Assembly (NCBI GenBank): GCA_025201365.1
Contig: JAIXMF010000095.1
Coordinates: 1 to 40,564 of the forward strand
Source of the DNA: Syncephalis plumigaleata
Lineage: Eukaryota; Zoopagomycota; Zoopagomycetes; Zoopagales; Piptocephalidaceae
Reading direction: 5' to 3'
DNA: 40,564 nucleotides
The notes below the pieces were generated by a model. That model worked only from the letters and a program-made list of their open reading frames with translations. It had not been told where the DNA came from and did no database searches. This document shows positions 27,801-40,564 of the stretch, piece after piece; the stretch's first letter is position 1, and the number at the start of each line of letters is the position of its first letter. A program made the position numbers and the translations under genes.

Positions 27801-30800
27801 TATATATATATATATTGTATTTATTAACTTGCATCTATTTATAAAGCAATCATCGTCTCTACGTGTTGTGCCCACTCTCGTCTTTGTCGATGCTGATACA
27901 TTTGTGACACCATTGACTAGTTTAGTGACACAGTATCTACTAAATCAACATGAACCAAATACTACCGTATCTATATCAAGTTTATCGTCATTATCACCAC
28001 CTACTCTAAATGATGATGAACTTGCTATCTGGCACACTGAACCTGGTACTCTCTACGTTGATGGTAGGTTCTTATCTTGCTATAGAGTATCACATTCTGT
28101 ACTAATTATAATATCTATAGTATTACGTAGAGGTCAGAAGATAGCCGAAGATAAGAATCGTAAGAATTACGAGATTGAGAAATGGGAACAGCAGGTGAAG
28201 CAGGAGATTGCCAAGAAGAAGGGACAATCCATTGCACAAAAGCTGTCCAAAGAGGAACAAGCTATGGTGGATGCGCAATTAGCCAAGGAGACTGCCATAC
28301 GAGAACGCGTACAACAATGGCACGACTCATTGGTGAAAGGGCTCAAGTTGACGCAAGCACTCATGCAAGGATCTAGTCAAGTGGAGACAAGTCTATCAAC
28401 GTTAACACCATTATTGCTGATGGTACTAGAACAACGAGGTGAAGCACTAGTAGGTCGTCTATTTAGTGATACATTCATGGTAAGTGATCATCTATTTGTA
28501 GGTGTATCTATGTATTTATATATCTATACATATATAGGCATTGGGTCAAGGATTATCGAGTCGATTGGTGCATGCACGTACCACAATTGGCTATGCGGTA
28601 TTACGTGCATTCAATGCTCAATCATTAGATGAACAATGGACACAAGAACCTATGAAAGGTAAGTATGGATATTGTATTACTAATATGCTTACTAATTAAC
28701 AATTCATAAAGAACTTGTTATACGTGCATTGTATCGTATTCGATTTGTATCTGAGCAGAAACCATTATCGCCCGGTTCATTCGCTTATGGTTTCCCATTA
28801 GTGGAGCGTGTCATTCAACAGAATGGTATTGGCTATCCTGAAGGATTCGTTGAAGTATTAGATGATGAAACCGGTGTAACAGAAAAGACCACGGAACAAA
28901 CTATGATCGCTGTGGATATTATACGCTTCCATGCATTATCAGGTAATACTAATAGTATTAGCTAATATTTATATAGTAGTTGACTAACTAGTTGATATAT
29001 TCGTATTATTAGGAGATCAATCGGATATGCCACGACGTAAGATGATTGCCTCGCTATTGACGGTCATTCGTGATTACTCCAAGTTAATGCATCAAGCTAA
29101 GGTAAATAAGTGTAGCATTACATGAATGTATCTATACTGATTAATTATTATAATGCTAGGAAACACTCGAGACATTCTGTGATAGTATGGCCAATGATAT
29201 TGTTAAAGATGAAGTGGACACGTTATACGCGGCATTGTTATGGCCATCTGAATTAGTAAGAATGGCTTGTTTGGATGCATTATCTGTAAGTCATTATTTG
29301 ATCGTTACTTTATTATTCTAGTTACTAATACAGCAATGACATGATTGATTAATAATAGGCATGGAGTTTAACACCATTCGGATATAGTCGTGAATTATGG
29401 ACAGCTTGTCATGATAGTGATGATAACATTGCTGCTACTGCCACAGCATGTTGGAAGGAGGCAGATCTAGCTGTTCCTAATGATTATTTACCTGGTTTAT
29501 TAGATTTGATTGGTATGTCATTATTATGATAATCATTATTGAGTGTGTAAGCTAATGACATAGCATCTATGATGTAGTTAATGGTGCACCCGATATTAGA
29601 AAGAGTGCAGGTCGTGCTTTAGCCGATGCAGTAGAACAATATCCATCCACCTTACCTGAAGTACTCAAGGCTATCTACGAGGAATACGCTAGACTAGTAA
29701 GTTATCGTAGTATGATAATAATAATAATATTGTTATTAATGATAATAATTAGACGGTGGCTGCCATACCAAAATACGATAAATTCGGTCTAGTTATACCA
29801 GAGACATTGAATCAAAAAGATCCATGGGAGGCTAGAGTGGCACTTGGTTATGCACTAAGCGAGTGTGCACCCTTACTTGCTACCACCGAGTTACAATCAT
29901 TGTTCTCCTTCTTATTAGGTGGTGAGGCATTAGGTGATAAAGAGGAAGCAGTTCGTCGATCCATGCTAGAAGTAAGTAACTAGATTAGCTATAGGAATTG
30001 CTTACTTATTTATTCATTCATGATTAGGCTGGTAATATTGCTATTAAATTGCATGGTAAAGACAATCTATCACTCATGACGGTATTTGAGAAATATCTCA
30101 AATCACCCGCTAAAGCCAGCGAGGTACATGATCGTATTAGAGAAGGTGCTGTCGTGTTATATGGCAATATGGCACAATACTTGGAACAAACAGACCCACG
30201 TGTTAATTCAGTGGTGGATCGTTTGATTGATACGTTGAAAACACCATCGGAATCCGTACAACTGGCCGTGTCCGAGTGTATCTCGCCATTAGTGAAACGT
30301 GCCAAGGAAACGGCTCCCGCTCTCGCTGATCGTCTAATGGATCGTATGCTACACGCGAAGAAATACGCAGAACGACGTGGATGTGCCTTTGGTCTAGCGG
30401 GTGTTGTAAAAGGTTACGGTATCTCCTTGTTGAAAGAGTGCCATATTATGTCGTCGCTTAAGGAGGCGGCCGAGGATAAACGACACGTTTACGGACGACA
30501 GGGTGCCATGTTCGCATTCGAGGCATTTGCTCAACTATTAGGTCGTCTATTCGAACCGTACGTGATCCAGGTGATTCCTCTACTACTTGCCGGATTCGGT
30601 GATACTAGCAAGGATGTACGTGATGCCACCATAGAGACGGCACATATGATCATGAGCAAGATTAGCGGGCATTGTGTTAAATTGATCTTGCCATCATTGA
30701 TGATGGGTATACACGATCGACAATGGCGTACGCAACGTGGCTCTGTCGAATTGTTAGGTGCTATGGCCTATTGTGCACCTAAACAATTGTCGGTATCCTT

Positions 30801-33800
30801 ACCGCAAGTGGTGCCACGTCTAGTGGAAGTGTTGAACGATGCACATCAACAAGTGCAAGAATCAGCGAGAGAGGCATTATTGAATTTCGGACAAGTGATT
30901 AGCAATCCGGAGATACAAGCACTCGTGCCCACACTAATGCTTGCCCTATGCGATCCTGATGGTAAAACGACACTTGCTCTATCGGCCCTACTTGAAACGT
31001 CATTTATTCATTATATCGATGCACCATCGCTTGCCTTGGTAAGAAGTCGATTAGCTAGCTAGTTAGTTAGTTAGTTAATCCTTACTAACATATAATGTCA
31101 AATTATTTAGATTATGCCGATTATTCAACGTGGTCTACGCGAACGTGGTGCTCTAGTAAAACAGAAATCCGCGCAGATTATCGGTAATCTTTCTTCATTG
31201 ACGAATGCAAAGGACTTTACACCGTATCTGGGCGAATTATTGCCTGGCCTGCGAGACGTGCTCGTCGATCCAGTACCAAGTGCACGCGCCACCGCTGCCA
31301 TGGCATTGGGTGTACTCGTACAACGTTTGGGCGAGGAACAATTCCCCGACTTGGTGCCGCAATTGTTGCAAACGCTTAAATCCGATACGAGCGGTGTGGA
31401 TCGACAAGGTGCCGCACAAGGTCTTAGCGAGGTGGTTGCCGGTTTGGGCATACAACGCTTGGACGATTTGTTGCCGGATATCATTGCTAACACGTCAAGT
31501 CCAAAGGCGTATGTACGAGAAGGATTCGTGTCGTTGCTCATTTACTTGCCGGTTACATTCGGTATACGATTCCAGCCTTACTTGGGCCAGATTATACCGT
31601 CGATTCTTGCGCGTTTGGCCGATGACTCGGATTACGTGCGTGAAGCATCGTTGAAGGCGGGTCAAATCATTGTGGATCACTTCTCCACAACTGCCATCGA
31701 GTTATTGCTACCCGAGCTTGAACGAGGTCTATTCGAGGAGAACTGGCGTATTCGACAGAGCTCCGTACAATTGATGGGCGACCTCTTGTACAAGATGACG
31801 GGCATTCAAACGAAATCACTTGCTGCTGGCGGTGGTGCAGCAGACATCAACATGATTGCCGGTGCGGATGGCGAGGAGAGTCGTCCAGATGGCGCGGAAG
31901 AAGACGATGAAACGGAAGTGCTCATCACGGAGGAGGGACGCAAGGCACTCGTAGAGATATTGGGACAACAACGAAGGAACTCGGTGCTAGCCGCGTTATA
32001 CGTGGTAAGATCCGATGGTAAGTCTCGACAATGTTTGACGAGGACAGTAGCTAACTCACGAATGATAACGGGTGATAGTGTCGGCTGTGGTACGTCAAGC
32101 GGCCGTTCACGTATGGAAGACGATCGTGTTCAATACACCACGTACAGTTAAGGAGATTCTACCGAGTATCATGGAGATTGTCCTTAGACATCTGGCCAGT
32201 CCCACCGATCTATTGCGACGTGTTGCCGCTTTGACACTGGCAGATCTCGTGCGTAAACTAGGTGAAAGCATTCTATTGCGTATTATTCCCCTGTTGCAAA
32301 CGAGTCTCACCTCCGAGGATAGTCATCAACGACAGGGTGGCTGTATCGGTTTAGCCGAGGTAATGCAGACTGCCGGTAAACTACATGTCCTCGAGGAGAT
32401 TGACCATATGGTGCCTATCATCCGTATGGGTGTATGCGATGCCGTACCGGAAGTACGAGAAGCAGCTGCGCATGGTAAGCTAAAGAAGATTGACTATTGT
32501 TCGAAATGTGCTAATGAACGAGCGATACGTGTTATGATGTGCGGTAGCCTTTGATATTCTACACGGTCTAGTGGGTCCACGCGCAGTGGATGAAATCATT
32601 CCTGCGCTATTGAATCAATTGCACACGGGCGAGGCAAATGCCTTGGAGGGATTAAAGGAGATCATGACGGTGCGTGCCAATGTCGTCTTCCCTGTACTGG
32701 TGCCTACACTCGTACACGTACCGATGAGCGAGTTCAACGCGAATGCACTAGGCGCCCTATTGTCGGTGGCGGGTAACGCGTTGAATCGTCGATTGGATCA
32801 AGTGTTGAACGCGTTAATGGCCTCGTTAAATCAACCGGATGAAGCGGCGGTAACAGCCGTGCGTAACACCATCCAAGTGCTCGTGTCGAATATCGATGAT
32901 GATGATGCGGTACACGCATTGATGCTACGTCTATTCGAGAAGATGAAAGATGAGGTGGATATGGAGACAGGCGAGAAGATCATTGATCCCACCTCGAGTG
33001 TTAAGATTGCTACATGTGGTGTGTTAGCATCATTCGCTCAATCGAATCCGGAAGCAGTTGGTAGATACACGAATGATTGGATTCGTATTCTAGTTGACTT
33101 TTATGGTGTTGACAACGAGTTAACACACGCTGCCTCGAATGCAATGGATGTCATGATACGAACACAGCCCAAGGCGGAATTGGATCGTTACATGAACACC
33201 GTACGAGGATCGTTAAGACGTGCGTATGAATCGTTGAATACGACGACGACATCCTCCAATTTATTACCCGGTCTATGTCTACCAAAGGTGAGTACATTAT
33301 GTAGTCGATTGTTAATATAAGACAGAATAGTAGTAGTAGAAGAATTATATGCTCATACTGGTTTCTATTAGGGTATTTCACCATTCTTATCGGTTTATCT
33401 GCAAGGTTTAATGAATGGTACATCTGATGTACGAGAGATATCCGCCCTAGGATTAGGTATGTAATAGTAGAAGGAGAGGAGAGAATATCAGCAACCAATT
33501 GTATTTATATTGTGTTTGTTTATTAGGTGAAATGATTCAACATACAAGTGCCACGGCATTACGTGCCTATGTCACTCAGATTACCGGTCCGTTAATTCGT
33601 GTTATCGGTGAACGCTATCCTGCACCGGTTAAGGCGGCCATCTTGCAAACACTCGAGTAAGTGTGTGTGTGTGTGTGTTATTTATTGCTAAGTAATAACT
33701 AATCGGCATATTATCTAGCGTTCTACTTAATAAGGTGTCGAATCTATTGAAACCTTTCTTACCTCAGCTACAACGTACATTTATCAAGTCGTTATCGGAT

Positions 33801-35093
33801 ACCGATGCTGCCGTACGATCTCATGCAGCCTCGGCACTTGGCACCTTGATTACGTTGCAAACACGTGTGGACACCCTGGTCATCGAGTTGTGCACGGGTA
33901 TACGTACGAGTGGTAGTCAAGGCATTCGTGAGACTATGTTGAATGCGCTGGCTAGTGTACTGGCCAAGGCAGGCTCATCCATCAATGAAGCATGTCGACA
34001 AGCGGTAGAGAAAGCCATTGCTGAATCACTTACTGATAGTATAAGTAAGTACAAGGTATAGTATATATCTAATTGATGCACTAATGTCACGTTTCCTTGT
34101 AGTGACTATTCAGGTAGCGGCTGCTCGTTGTCTAGGTGCTTATGGTCGTGCTGTTGAACCGAAGTTATCTGAACCATTAGTGCGGTAAGTTTACTCGTAA
34201 TAAATGCTAAACAAACAATTGCAATGATACTAATAGAGGAATACTACTACATGGTATACATACATATTATAGTGCACTTGTTCTCGCTGGTGATGATGAG
34301 ACGGTCCTCGATCTACCGGCCATGCTTAGTGTGGATGCATTGCTAATCGAGAATCCTAGCTACTTTGAACAAATTAACGCGGCCGACACGATTATTCGAC
34401 GTGTTCTACTCACTGCCATGCAACCATCATCTGATGTATGTCATTTGTTATTTTTTTATTCATTCATTAACACTAATATGATTGCATTGCGTAACTAGTA
34501 TCAAACGGTGGAAATGACCGCTTATGCTATTGGTCGTTTATTGGATTGTCCCGCTTACAAGGCGATAGTAGACGATGCTCTGTGGAAGCAGTTATGGCAT
34601 TGCTTACTAACGCTCATCTCTGAGAATACCAGTAATGATGTTCGATTGGCGGCCATCACCGCTACCAAACGTATTGCTAAGCATCATCACGAGGAGATTA
34701 TCGCGTCGAACGAGTTGAATCGTATCGTGTCTGCCATTCTAGGCAATCTACGTGATCGTCCCACACCGGTTAAATTGGCCGGTGAACGCGCACTACTCTA
34801 CGTGTTGGCACTACAACACAACGATGATTTATTGACGGTAAGTGATCATTTATTAATTGATAGTAAGATATGACGTATACTAATATTGATATGAATAATA
34901 GCAATTGACAAGCAACACTGCTAGTGGTAGTGATACGACATTGGCTAAATCACTAGCTGAGTGTCATCGACGTGTACTGGCCAAGATGGCCACCTCCATT
35001 CGTGCTAATGACGAGCAAAGTGACGACGATAGTCATGCAGATGGTCCATTACGTCGAGGTGGTAAATCAGTCGATACTACCAATAGTCAATAA
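24888..35093 (+). CDS. GCN1: GCN1, HEAT-repeat activator of the GCN2 kinase
   Basis: Ribosome-bound scaffold that passes the uncharged-tRNA or collided-ribosome signal to the eIF2alpha kinase GCN2. I rebuilt 31 exons joining in phase to about 2747 aa: 24888-25005, 25057-25279, 25352-25574, 25649-25768, 25833-25901, 25958-26069, 26142-26351, 26417-27134, 27213-27366, 27429-27591, 27652-27779, 27847-28063, 28121-28479, 28538-28658, 28712-28942, 29013-29101, 29160-29285, 29359-29512, 29578-29696, 29753-29971, 30028-31038, 31111-32017, 32079-32474, 32548-33287, 33372-33456, 33527-33656, 33719-34044, 34103-34184, 34273-34435, 34499-34837, 34902-35093. It is almost all HEAT repeats. The eEF3-like core (about residues 1395-1900) is clear: YAERRGCAFGLAGVVKGYG, SVELLGAMAYCAPKQLS, FIHYIDAPSLALV, GAAQGLSEVVAGLG and IRQSSVQLMGDLLY. 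The GCN2-binding region should lie at about 2050-2450. A Lys/Glu-rich coiled stretch is encoded at 28140-28330. The tail is acidic/Ser-rich. Confidence 0.95.
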
Positions 35094-35640
35094 TGACTCC
35101 ACTAATTAAAGAAGGTTTCTACTAACAAAAATAAAGATACATTCTAATAATAAAAAATAATAGTAGTAGGATATTTGATATTACGTATTTAGTTTCCATA
35201 TACACTACTCGATTGGTTTATTTCGATAGTGATAGGAATGACGGGGATGACGCATGGATATCTAGTGAAACCCTTAGGCACGGCTAACTGACGTGATCAT
35301 TGAAATGGGATATGGAAAGAGGAATTCTGTGTAACTTCGCTACGTAATCTTAGGACCTTGATGACGCGTATACTCTTTTTTTGAATAAAAAGATCTTACG
35401 CAAATCCATAGCTGAGTTCGTCATTATGTACGGTACCATCTAAATTATTGTTATAGTATTGCTATATATTTTCTTTGTCAGTAACTATTGAAGGTTAGCG
35501 ATATTAATGCATTGTTACTAGTGTTACTAACGCATTATAATGGTGTAGATAATAAAGTTATTGCCGACTAGTTATGGTGTAGGTAGTCTAAAGAGAGAGT
35601 AAAGAACATCCATTAACGTGTTGCTGTTTTTACTAGATCA
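35094..35640. other. Intergenic DNA between GCN1 and the ABC transporter
   Basis: AATAAA at 35130-35135 is a likely GCN1 polyadenylation signal. The rest holds the transporter promoter. No TATA box or other motif recognised. Confidence 0.4.
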
Positions 35641-38600
35641 ATGTTTGAAGCATTCTCACTGGCCGCGGTGCTGTTATCCGCCGCTATTCTCTTGATCAAT
35701 CGTTTACACTCGTATGTGTATGGTCATGTCACGTATAGTCGTGTCTCGGATGGACAGTCACCGTCGAATGATGCGTTCAAATGCGAGGTACACGACGATA
35801 ACTGGAACGAACTCGATGCGGATGAGTCGACCTTCGAGGTGGCGAGTGTGTTCAGCAGCACTACACACGACCGACTCGACTACACCGATCGTATTAGGCG
35901 TATGATCAAGCGTATTAATACGGATGCCAATCTAGCCAAGATGTTCGGCAGTATGATTGCACTATCCGCGTCCGTGTGGGGTATCTTATGGCAACTACTA
36001 ATGGAACGAAATCGTGGACATCAACACTCAAACCCACATCATGGTCATGGTCATCCACATCATGATCATGGTCATCCACATCATGGTCATGGTCATCCAC
36101 ATCCACAACCGCATCATCGACACTACTATCATCATGATAGCTATGTATATTTCTCTGCTATCAACGCGTGTCTCTGGTTCTACATCACACTGTTGTCCAT
36201 TGCCAATATGCGGTATAGGAAGCAGCACACGTCAAGTCCTCAGATTGTCATACATCAAACGATACTTATTGCCATCGCTTATTGCGGTGGATGGATCGAT
36301 TTTATTACTAGATACTCGACGGGTATTCTGACGGTCTACATTCGTGAAACGCAATGTACACTGATCATTCTACTCGGTGCTCATATCGCGGCCATCGGTC
36401 TACTATGGACGCGTGGTAAAGCTGAGACCACCGCTAGTGGACGATTGAAATCACTGGAATCGAGTGCCTCCATCTACGAGTGGTGCTTCGTCAGTTGGAT
36501 GTCACCGATCATGGCGGATGGCGCGAAGAAACCCCTAGGCAATAGTGATATGTGGGAGTTGCCGGAGAGTAGTCAAACGAGCCCGCTCATCAAACGATAT
36601 GAATACTACAAGTAAGTGGTGAATACACACAACATTCACTAATGATGATGATGATGATCTATTACTAACGAATATGTATATATTATAGTCACAATCGAGC
36701 ATTTGGCACCTATGGACTCTTCATTGCTTGTTGGCCACAACTGGCTAAGCAATTCGTGTATAGCATCCTGTGGAGTATCGTTACCTTTGGCGTGCCAATC
36801 TTCTTTTACCTACTGCTTCAAGATCTTAGCAGTGTCGACGCTCGTGACTCAAAGGCCTGGCTTTACTTGGCCGGTATGTTCATCAGTATGATACTGTGTA
36901 GTATTCTATTCCAGTTATGCTGTATGGCTGGACAATGTGCCGGATTACAGTTCAAAAGTATCATGTCGAATGAGATATTCAAGATGTGTCTAAAACAACA
37001 CATGCCTATCACTAAGCATGACGACAACAACGCGGAATCCACCGATACCACGTCTAATGGCAAGAATAACTCATCCAAATGGGACAAGGGCGCAGTGACC
37101 AATCTATTGGGTAGCGATGCCAACATGTTCCACGAAGCGATCGCTAATCTTCACGCTCTCTTGGGAGGCATTCTACAAGTAATAATTGGTTGCACGCTAA
37201 TCTGGTATATCGTGGGCGAGGCCATCCTGTTCACACTATTGGCCATTCTCTTTTACACTTGCGCGAACTTTGTAGTGATGCGACTTAGCCCTGGATTAAT
37301 ATTCAAGCGTCAGACAGCCATCGGCAAACGTCTATCCTTGGTTAACGAGGTAAGCAATCGATCTACCGTCGTTTTTTTAACATTTCCATTACTAACGATG
37401 ACGATAACTAGATGTTACAATCGATACGAGTGGTCAAGCTATTCTCATGGGAGCAACAATCGTGCGCTCGTATTGATGAAGCGCGTGAAGCGGAACTACG
37501 CGCTATATGGGTGAACTTTTGCAACTTTTGTATTTTCGCCGTGCTAAGCTCAATTGCACCGGTGCTAATCACGGTCGCTACCCTTGGCTCCTACACGCTA
37601 TGGTATGGCAATAAGCTTGAGCCCACCACGGCATTCACTTGTATCGCCCTGCTCGAATCTCTAAGAACCGCAATGAGCATGCTGCCCGACAGTGTATTCT
37701 TCACCATACAATACGTTGTTATTATGAGGCGAATCAAGCAGTTCCTATCCGGGCCCACGGTCGACACGGAATCAGAACGCCTACATCCCGCCGCCGTACC
37801 CGCTAGTTCCGATCGTATCGGCTTTATTAATGGCAAGTTTGCATGGAAGATCAACGAGGACTCGCAAACGCAATCGAGATGTAGCGATACGTCGACCGAG
37901 CATTCCGTGTTTACACTCAAGGAGCTTGATGTCGAGTTCAAGGTTGGCAAGTTAAACGTCGTTGCTGGGCCCACCGGTAGTGGCAAGACCTCGCTCCTTC
38001 TAGCATTACTCGGAGGTAAGTGGCAGGTAACATCGATCGTTGATGCACGCTAATCCAATGAACGCTACGTAGAAATGCCCCGTATCGAGGGTAGAATACT
38101 ACTTCCTCGACCTAGACGACACGTGAATGCAATGGGTGTCGCCTGTAGCGATATAGGCTATGTGGCGCAGCAAGCATGGCTACAGAACTCTAGCATTCGT
38201 GATAACATCCTCTTCGGCCAACCGTACGATGAACGACGATATCAGCAAGTGTTGTACGCATGTGCGCTAGAACGAGACTTGGAGATACTAGATGCCGGTG
38301 ATCGTACCCAAGTGGGCGAGAAGGGCGTGGTGTTGTCGGGTGGTCAGAAACAACGAGTAGCCCTGGCACGAGCGGTCTACGGACCCGCCCAGCATGTTTT
38401 ATTCGATGACTGTTTGTCGGCGGTCGATGCACATACCGCTCGACATATCGTGCAACACTGTCTATCGGGACCATTGATGGATGGACGTACACGTATTCTC
38501 GTCACGCATCACGTCGATATATGCATATCGATAGCGGAATTTGCAGTTCTACTGAACGCTGGTCAAATTGTTGCATCGGGTGATCCAGACACGGTACTCT

Positions 38601-40564
38601 CCTCATTAATCGGCACATCCAGTCATAGTGGATCCGATTCGGATTCAGAGAAACGCACTCATGCAAGTGGTAAACATCATAGGAAGGAAAGCAAGAGCGG
38701 TGGCAAGTTGATGCAACCGGTGAAGGAGCAAGCGAATGTCAATAACACGGGTATTCTCGTTGAAGAGGAGATCTCGGTCAATGGTTCGGTTTCCTTGCAA
38801 ATCTACAAGAACTACTTCCGTGCGGGTGGCTACCGTTTCTGGGCATTGCCGGTCATCTCGTATCTCCTATTCCAATTGGCGGTCATCATGCAAGCGTATT
38901 GGATAGTTGTTTGGACACAAGACTCGCTCGAGAGATCGGATCGCTACTACGTGCACGTCTACATATGGTTCACGGTGGTGGTCGTTATCTTTGCCATTTC
39001 ATCGCCGCTACTCTCGTGCCGGGCTGGCCTTCGCTCGGCTAGAGCACTATTCCGCGATATGATCCATCGAGTGGCCTATGCCTCCATTCGATTCCTGGAC
39101 AAGACACCGATGGGTCGTATAATGAATCGATTCAGCAAGGACATGTATGAACTCGACACGGTTATGGGATTTGTAGGCCAGTACACCCTGTCGTCTGGCG
39201 GTCGTATGTTATTCCAACTGTTGATTGTTGGATTCATCATGCCACAATTCTTTATTGCCATTATCGCAGCGAGTAAGTCCCATTATATTGACAAATACTA
39301 AATGTGTCTAATCACAATGCTACACCATGCTATTCTAGTTGCCGCCTATTGTATCGTTGGCAGTTATTATCTAAAGACAAATCGAAGTCTTAGACGACTT
39401 GAACTGGTCAATTCCTCTCCACTCTTATCCCTTTCCTCAGATATGATCAGGTAAGTGAGAGTATGGCCGTAACCTGTCGACTACCCGTATACTAATGGCT
39501 ACAATGCAATAGTGGTGCTGTCACGGTTCGTGCATTTGGTATGCAGCAATGGTTCTCCAAGCAGAATATCCATCGAATCAATAACATGCAACGTCCATTT
39601 TATTTGAAGGCCGGCGCCACACAATGGATCACCTGTCGTACGCAAGTGATCTCCGCGGTCTTCACCCTACTGGCGACGACATGTTTCATTTGGAAGCGCG
39701 ATCAAATTGGTGTGGACGTCGTAGGATTCACCCTTAGTTACGTGCTAGGTTTCTTGACATCTGCCGCGGTACGTATTGACTCTATGAATGTATCTGATAG
39801 ATCGATGACTAATCATGCAACTATATCCATCGTGTGTAGACTACCATTCAATACTATACAAAGGCTGACATGGTCATGAATAGCGTGGAACGTATCGATG
39901 ACTACTTGAGCATCGAACAGGAACCGCCTGCAATTATCGAGGACAACCGACCACCTCACAATGTAAGCGATACACTAACTAATAATAGATGCAATGCAGC
40001 GACTAACTATACATTTCTTTATTGGAAAGTGGCCGGAAAAAGGTCAAATCGATGTGAACAACATCTCTATTCGATACGCAGAAGATCAAAGTCCCGTCAT
40101 ACATAATCTCTCGTTTTCCGTTAAACCTGGCGAACGTATTGGTATTGTAGGCAGAACAGGCAAGTATTCGCTGCATCAATATTCATTCATTCATTCATTT
40201 ACCTACTTGGTGCTAACTATCATGTATAACAATAGGTGCCGGTAAATCCACCATATCATTGGCATTCTTCCGATTTGTGGAACCCTTCATTGGTAATATT
40301 CTTATCGATGGCGTGGATATTAGCAAGATTGGACTGAGAGATCTACGCTCGCGTCTCACTATTATTCCGCAGGATCCCGTGCTATTTAACGGTACAATCC
40401 GTAGCAATCTGGATCCATTCTCGATGCACGATGATGCCGCATTGTGGAATGCCTTACGTCGAGCGCATCTAATCGATACAGATGTAAATGCCGAGAAACC
40501 TGCCGGTCTAGAACATCTAGATGCACCAATAGCGGAGAATGGTGGCAACTTTAGTCATGGACAA
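35641..40564 (+). CDS. ABCC-type ABC transporter (MRP/YCF1-like), 3' end missing
   Basis: ATP-driven export or vacuolar sequestration of conjugates or other organic anions, by family. Nine exons in the window join in phase to 1462 aa: 35641-36611, 36689-37349, 37412-38015, 38073-39272, 39339-39450, 39513-39768, 39840-39962, 40030-40159 and 40236-40564 (runs off the edge). Order: membrane domain 0 with a His-rich loop at about 129-160, the TMD1 entry motif [20 protein letters not shown]1, then NBD1 with Walker [10 protein letters not shown] (about 729), Q-loop VAQQAWLQN, signature LSGGQKQR (about 832) and Walker [14 protein letters not shown] Ser/Lys-rich linker leads to TMD2 and then NBD2 with Walker A GRTGAGKST (about 1352), Q-loop [19 protein letters not shown], and the signature NFSHGQ cut at the window end. 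The intron at 40160-40235 starts with GC. Substrate unknown; membrane location (vacuole or plasma membrane) not decidable. Confidence 0.92.
36033..36110 (+). repeat. In-frame 21-bp repeat encoding a His-rich loop
   Basis: Three 21-bp units (CCACATCATGGTCATGGTCAT and near copies) followed by a partial one encode repeats of [14 protein letters not shown]. The stretch lies between hydrophobic segments of the transporter's N-terminal membrane domain, and further His codons follow to 36137. The pattern is typical of metal-binding loops. Confidence 0.85.
40160..40235 (+). other. GC-AG intron inside Walker A of NBD2
   Basis: The only way to restore GRTGAGKST is to splice at 40159 with donor GCAAGT and acceptor AATAG (ending 40235), with branch point TGCTAAC. 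All other introns in this window begin with GT. Confidence 0.85.

Noticed and set aside
31125-31541. 138-codon antisense frame inside GCN1
   Set aside because: Shadow of a conserved GCN1 exon.
1-40564. tRNA or rRNA genes
   Set aside because: I looked for A/B-box-like motifs and rRNA words and saw none that fold into a convincing tRNA; a tRNAscan run would settle it.

Overview
The window is nuclear DNA from an intron-rich eukaryote, most likely an early-diverging ('zygomycete-grade') fungus. Genes carry many short introns (mostly 47-110 nt) with GTAAGT-type donors, TACTAAC/GCTAAT branch points and TAG/CAG acceptors. The gene content includes a fungal-type mitochondrial cytochrome c peroxidase and a Ser/Asn-rich GPI-anchored wall-type protein, between AT-rich, repeat-rich intergenic stretches. 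The lineage is an inference from these traits; no marker allows a species call.

Layout. 1-3.5 kb: strand-asymmetric pyrimidine-rich repeat DNA without credible genes. 3.7-5.0 kb (+): a kinase-like protein with a probable signal peptide, sitting between two ~180-bp inverted repeats. 5.8-8.2 kb (-): ALDH7/antiquitin, 11 exons, rebuilt completely. 8.6-9.9 kb: purine-rich DNA bounded by TIR-like sequences. 9.9-11.0 kb (-): Ser-rich GPI-anchored protein. 11.5-13.8 kb (-): intronless proline dehydrogenase with an EF-hand/poly-Gln insert. 16.2-17.5 kb (+): a tiny secreted-peptide gene (see below). 19.9-21.6 kb (+): intronless ER UDP-glycosyltransferase. 22.2-23.6 kb (-): cytochrome c peroxidase, 4 exons. 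23.9-24.5 kb: TIR-like element holding a remnant that resembles the C-terminus of a TnpB/Fanzor protein. 24.9-35.1 kb (+): GCN1, 31 exons, about 2747 aa. 35.6 kb to the end (+): ABCC-type ABC transporter, cut off by the window edge inside NBD2.

The outstanding observation is at 16201-17457. A signal-peptide exon ending in a Kex2-like Arg-Arg is followed by a tandem array in which every ~82-nt unit is a complete intron of 78-81 nt (donor, branch point and acceptor at fixed positions) plus an exon of just 3 nt. Ten consecutive 3-nt exons, preceded by exons of 3, 9 and 5 nt and followed by a 15-nt exon with a stop, join in frame to a 50-residue prepropeptide whose predicted mature part is TPEWGPPPPMMWNKPLPRD. 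The splice signals are conserved between units while the 3-nt exons differ. The gene thus appears to spell a peptide one amino acid per exon, and any microexon could be skipped or duplicated without shifting frame.

ALDH7, proline dehydrogenase and cytochrome c peroxidase are all mitochondrial oxidoreductases; GCN1 senses amino-acid starvation through GCN2. This may be coincidental clustering. No operon-like logic is expected.
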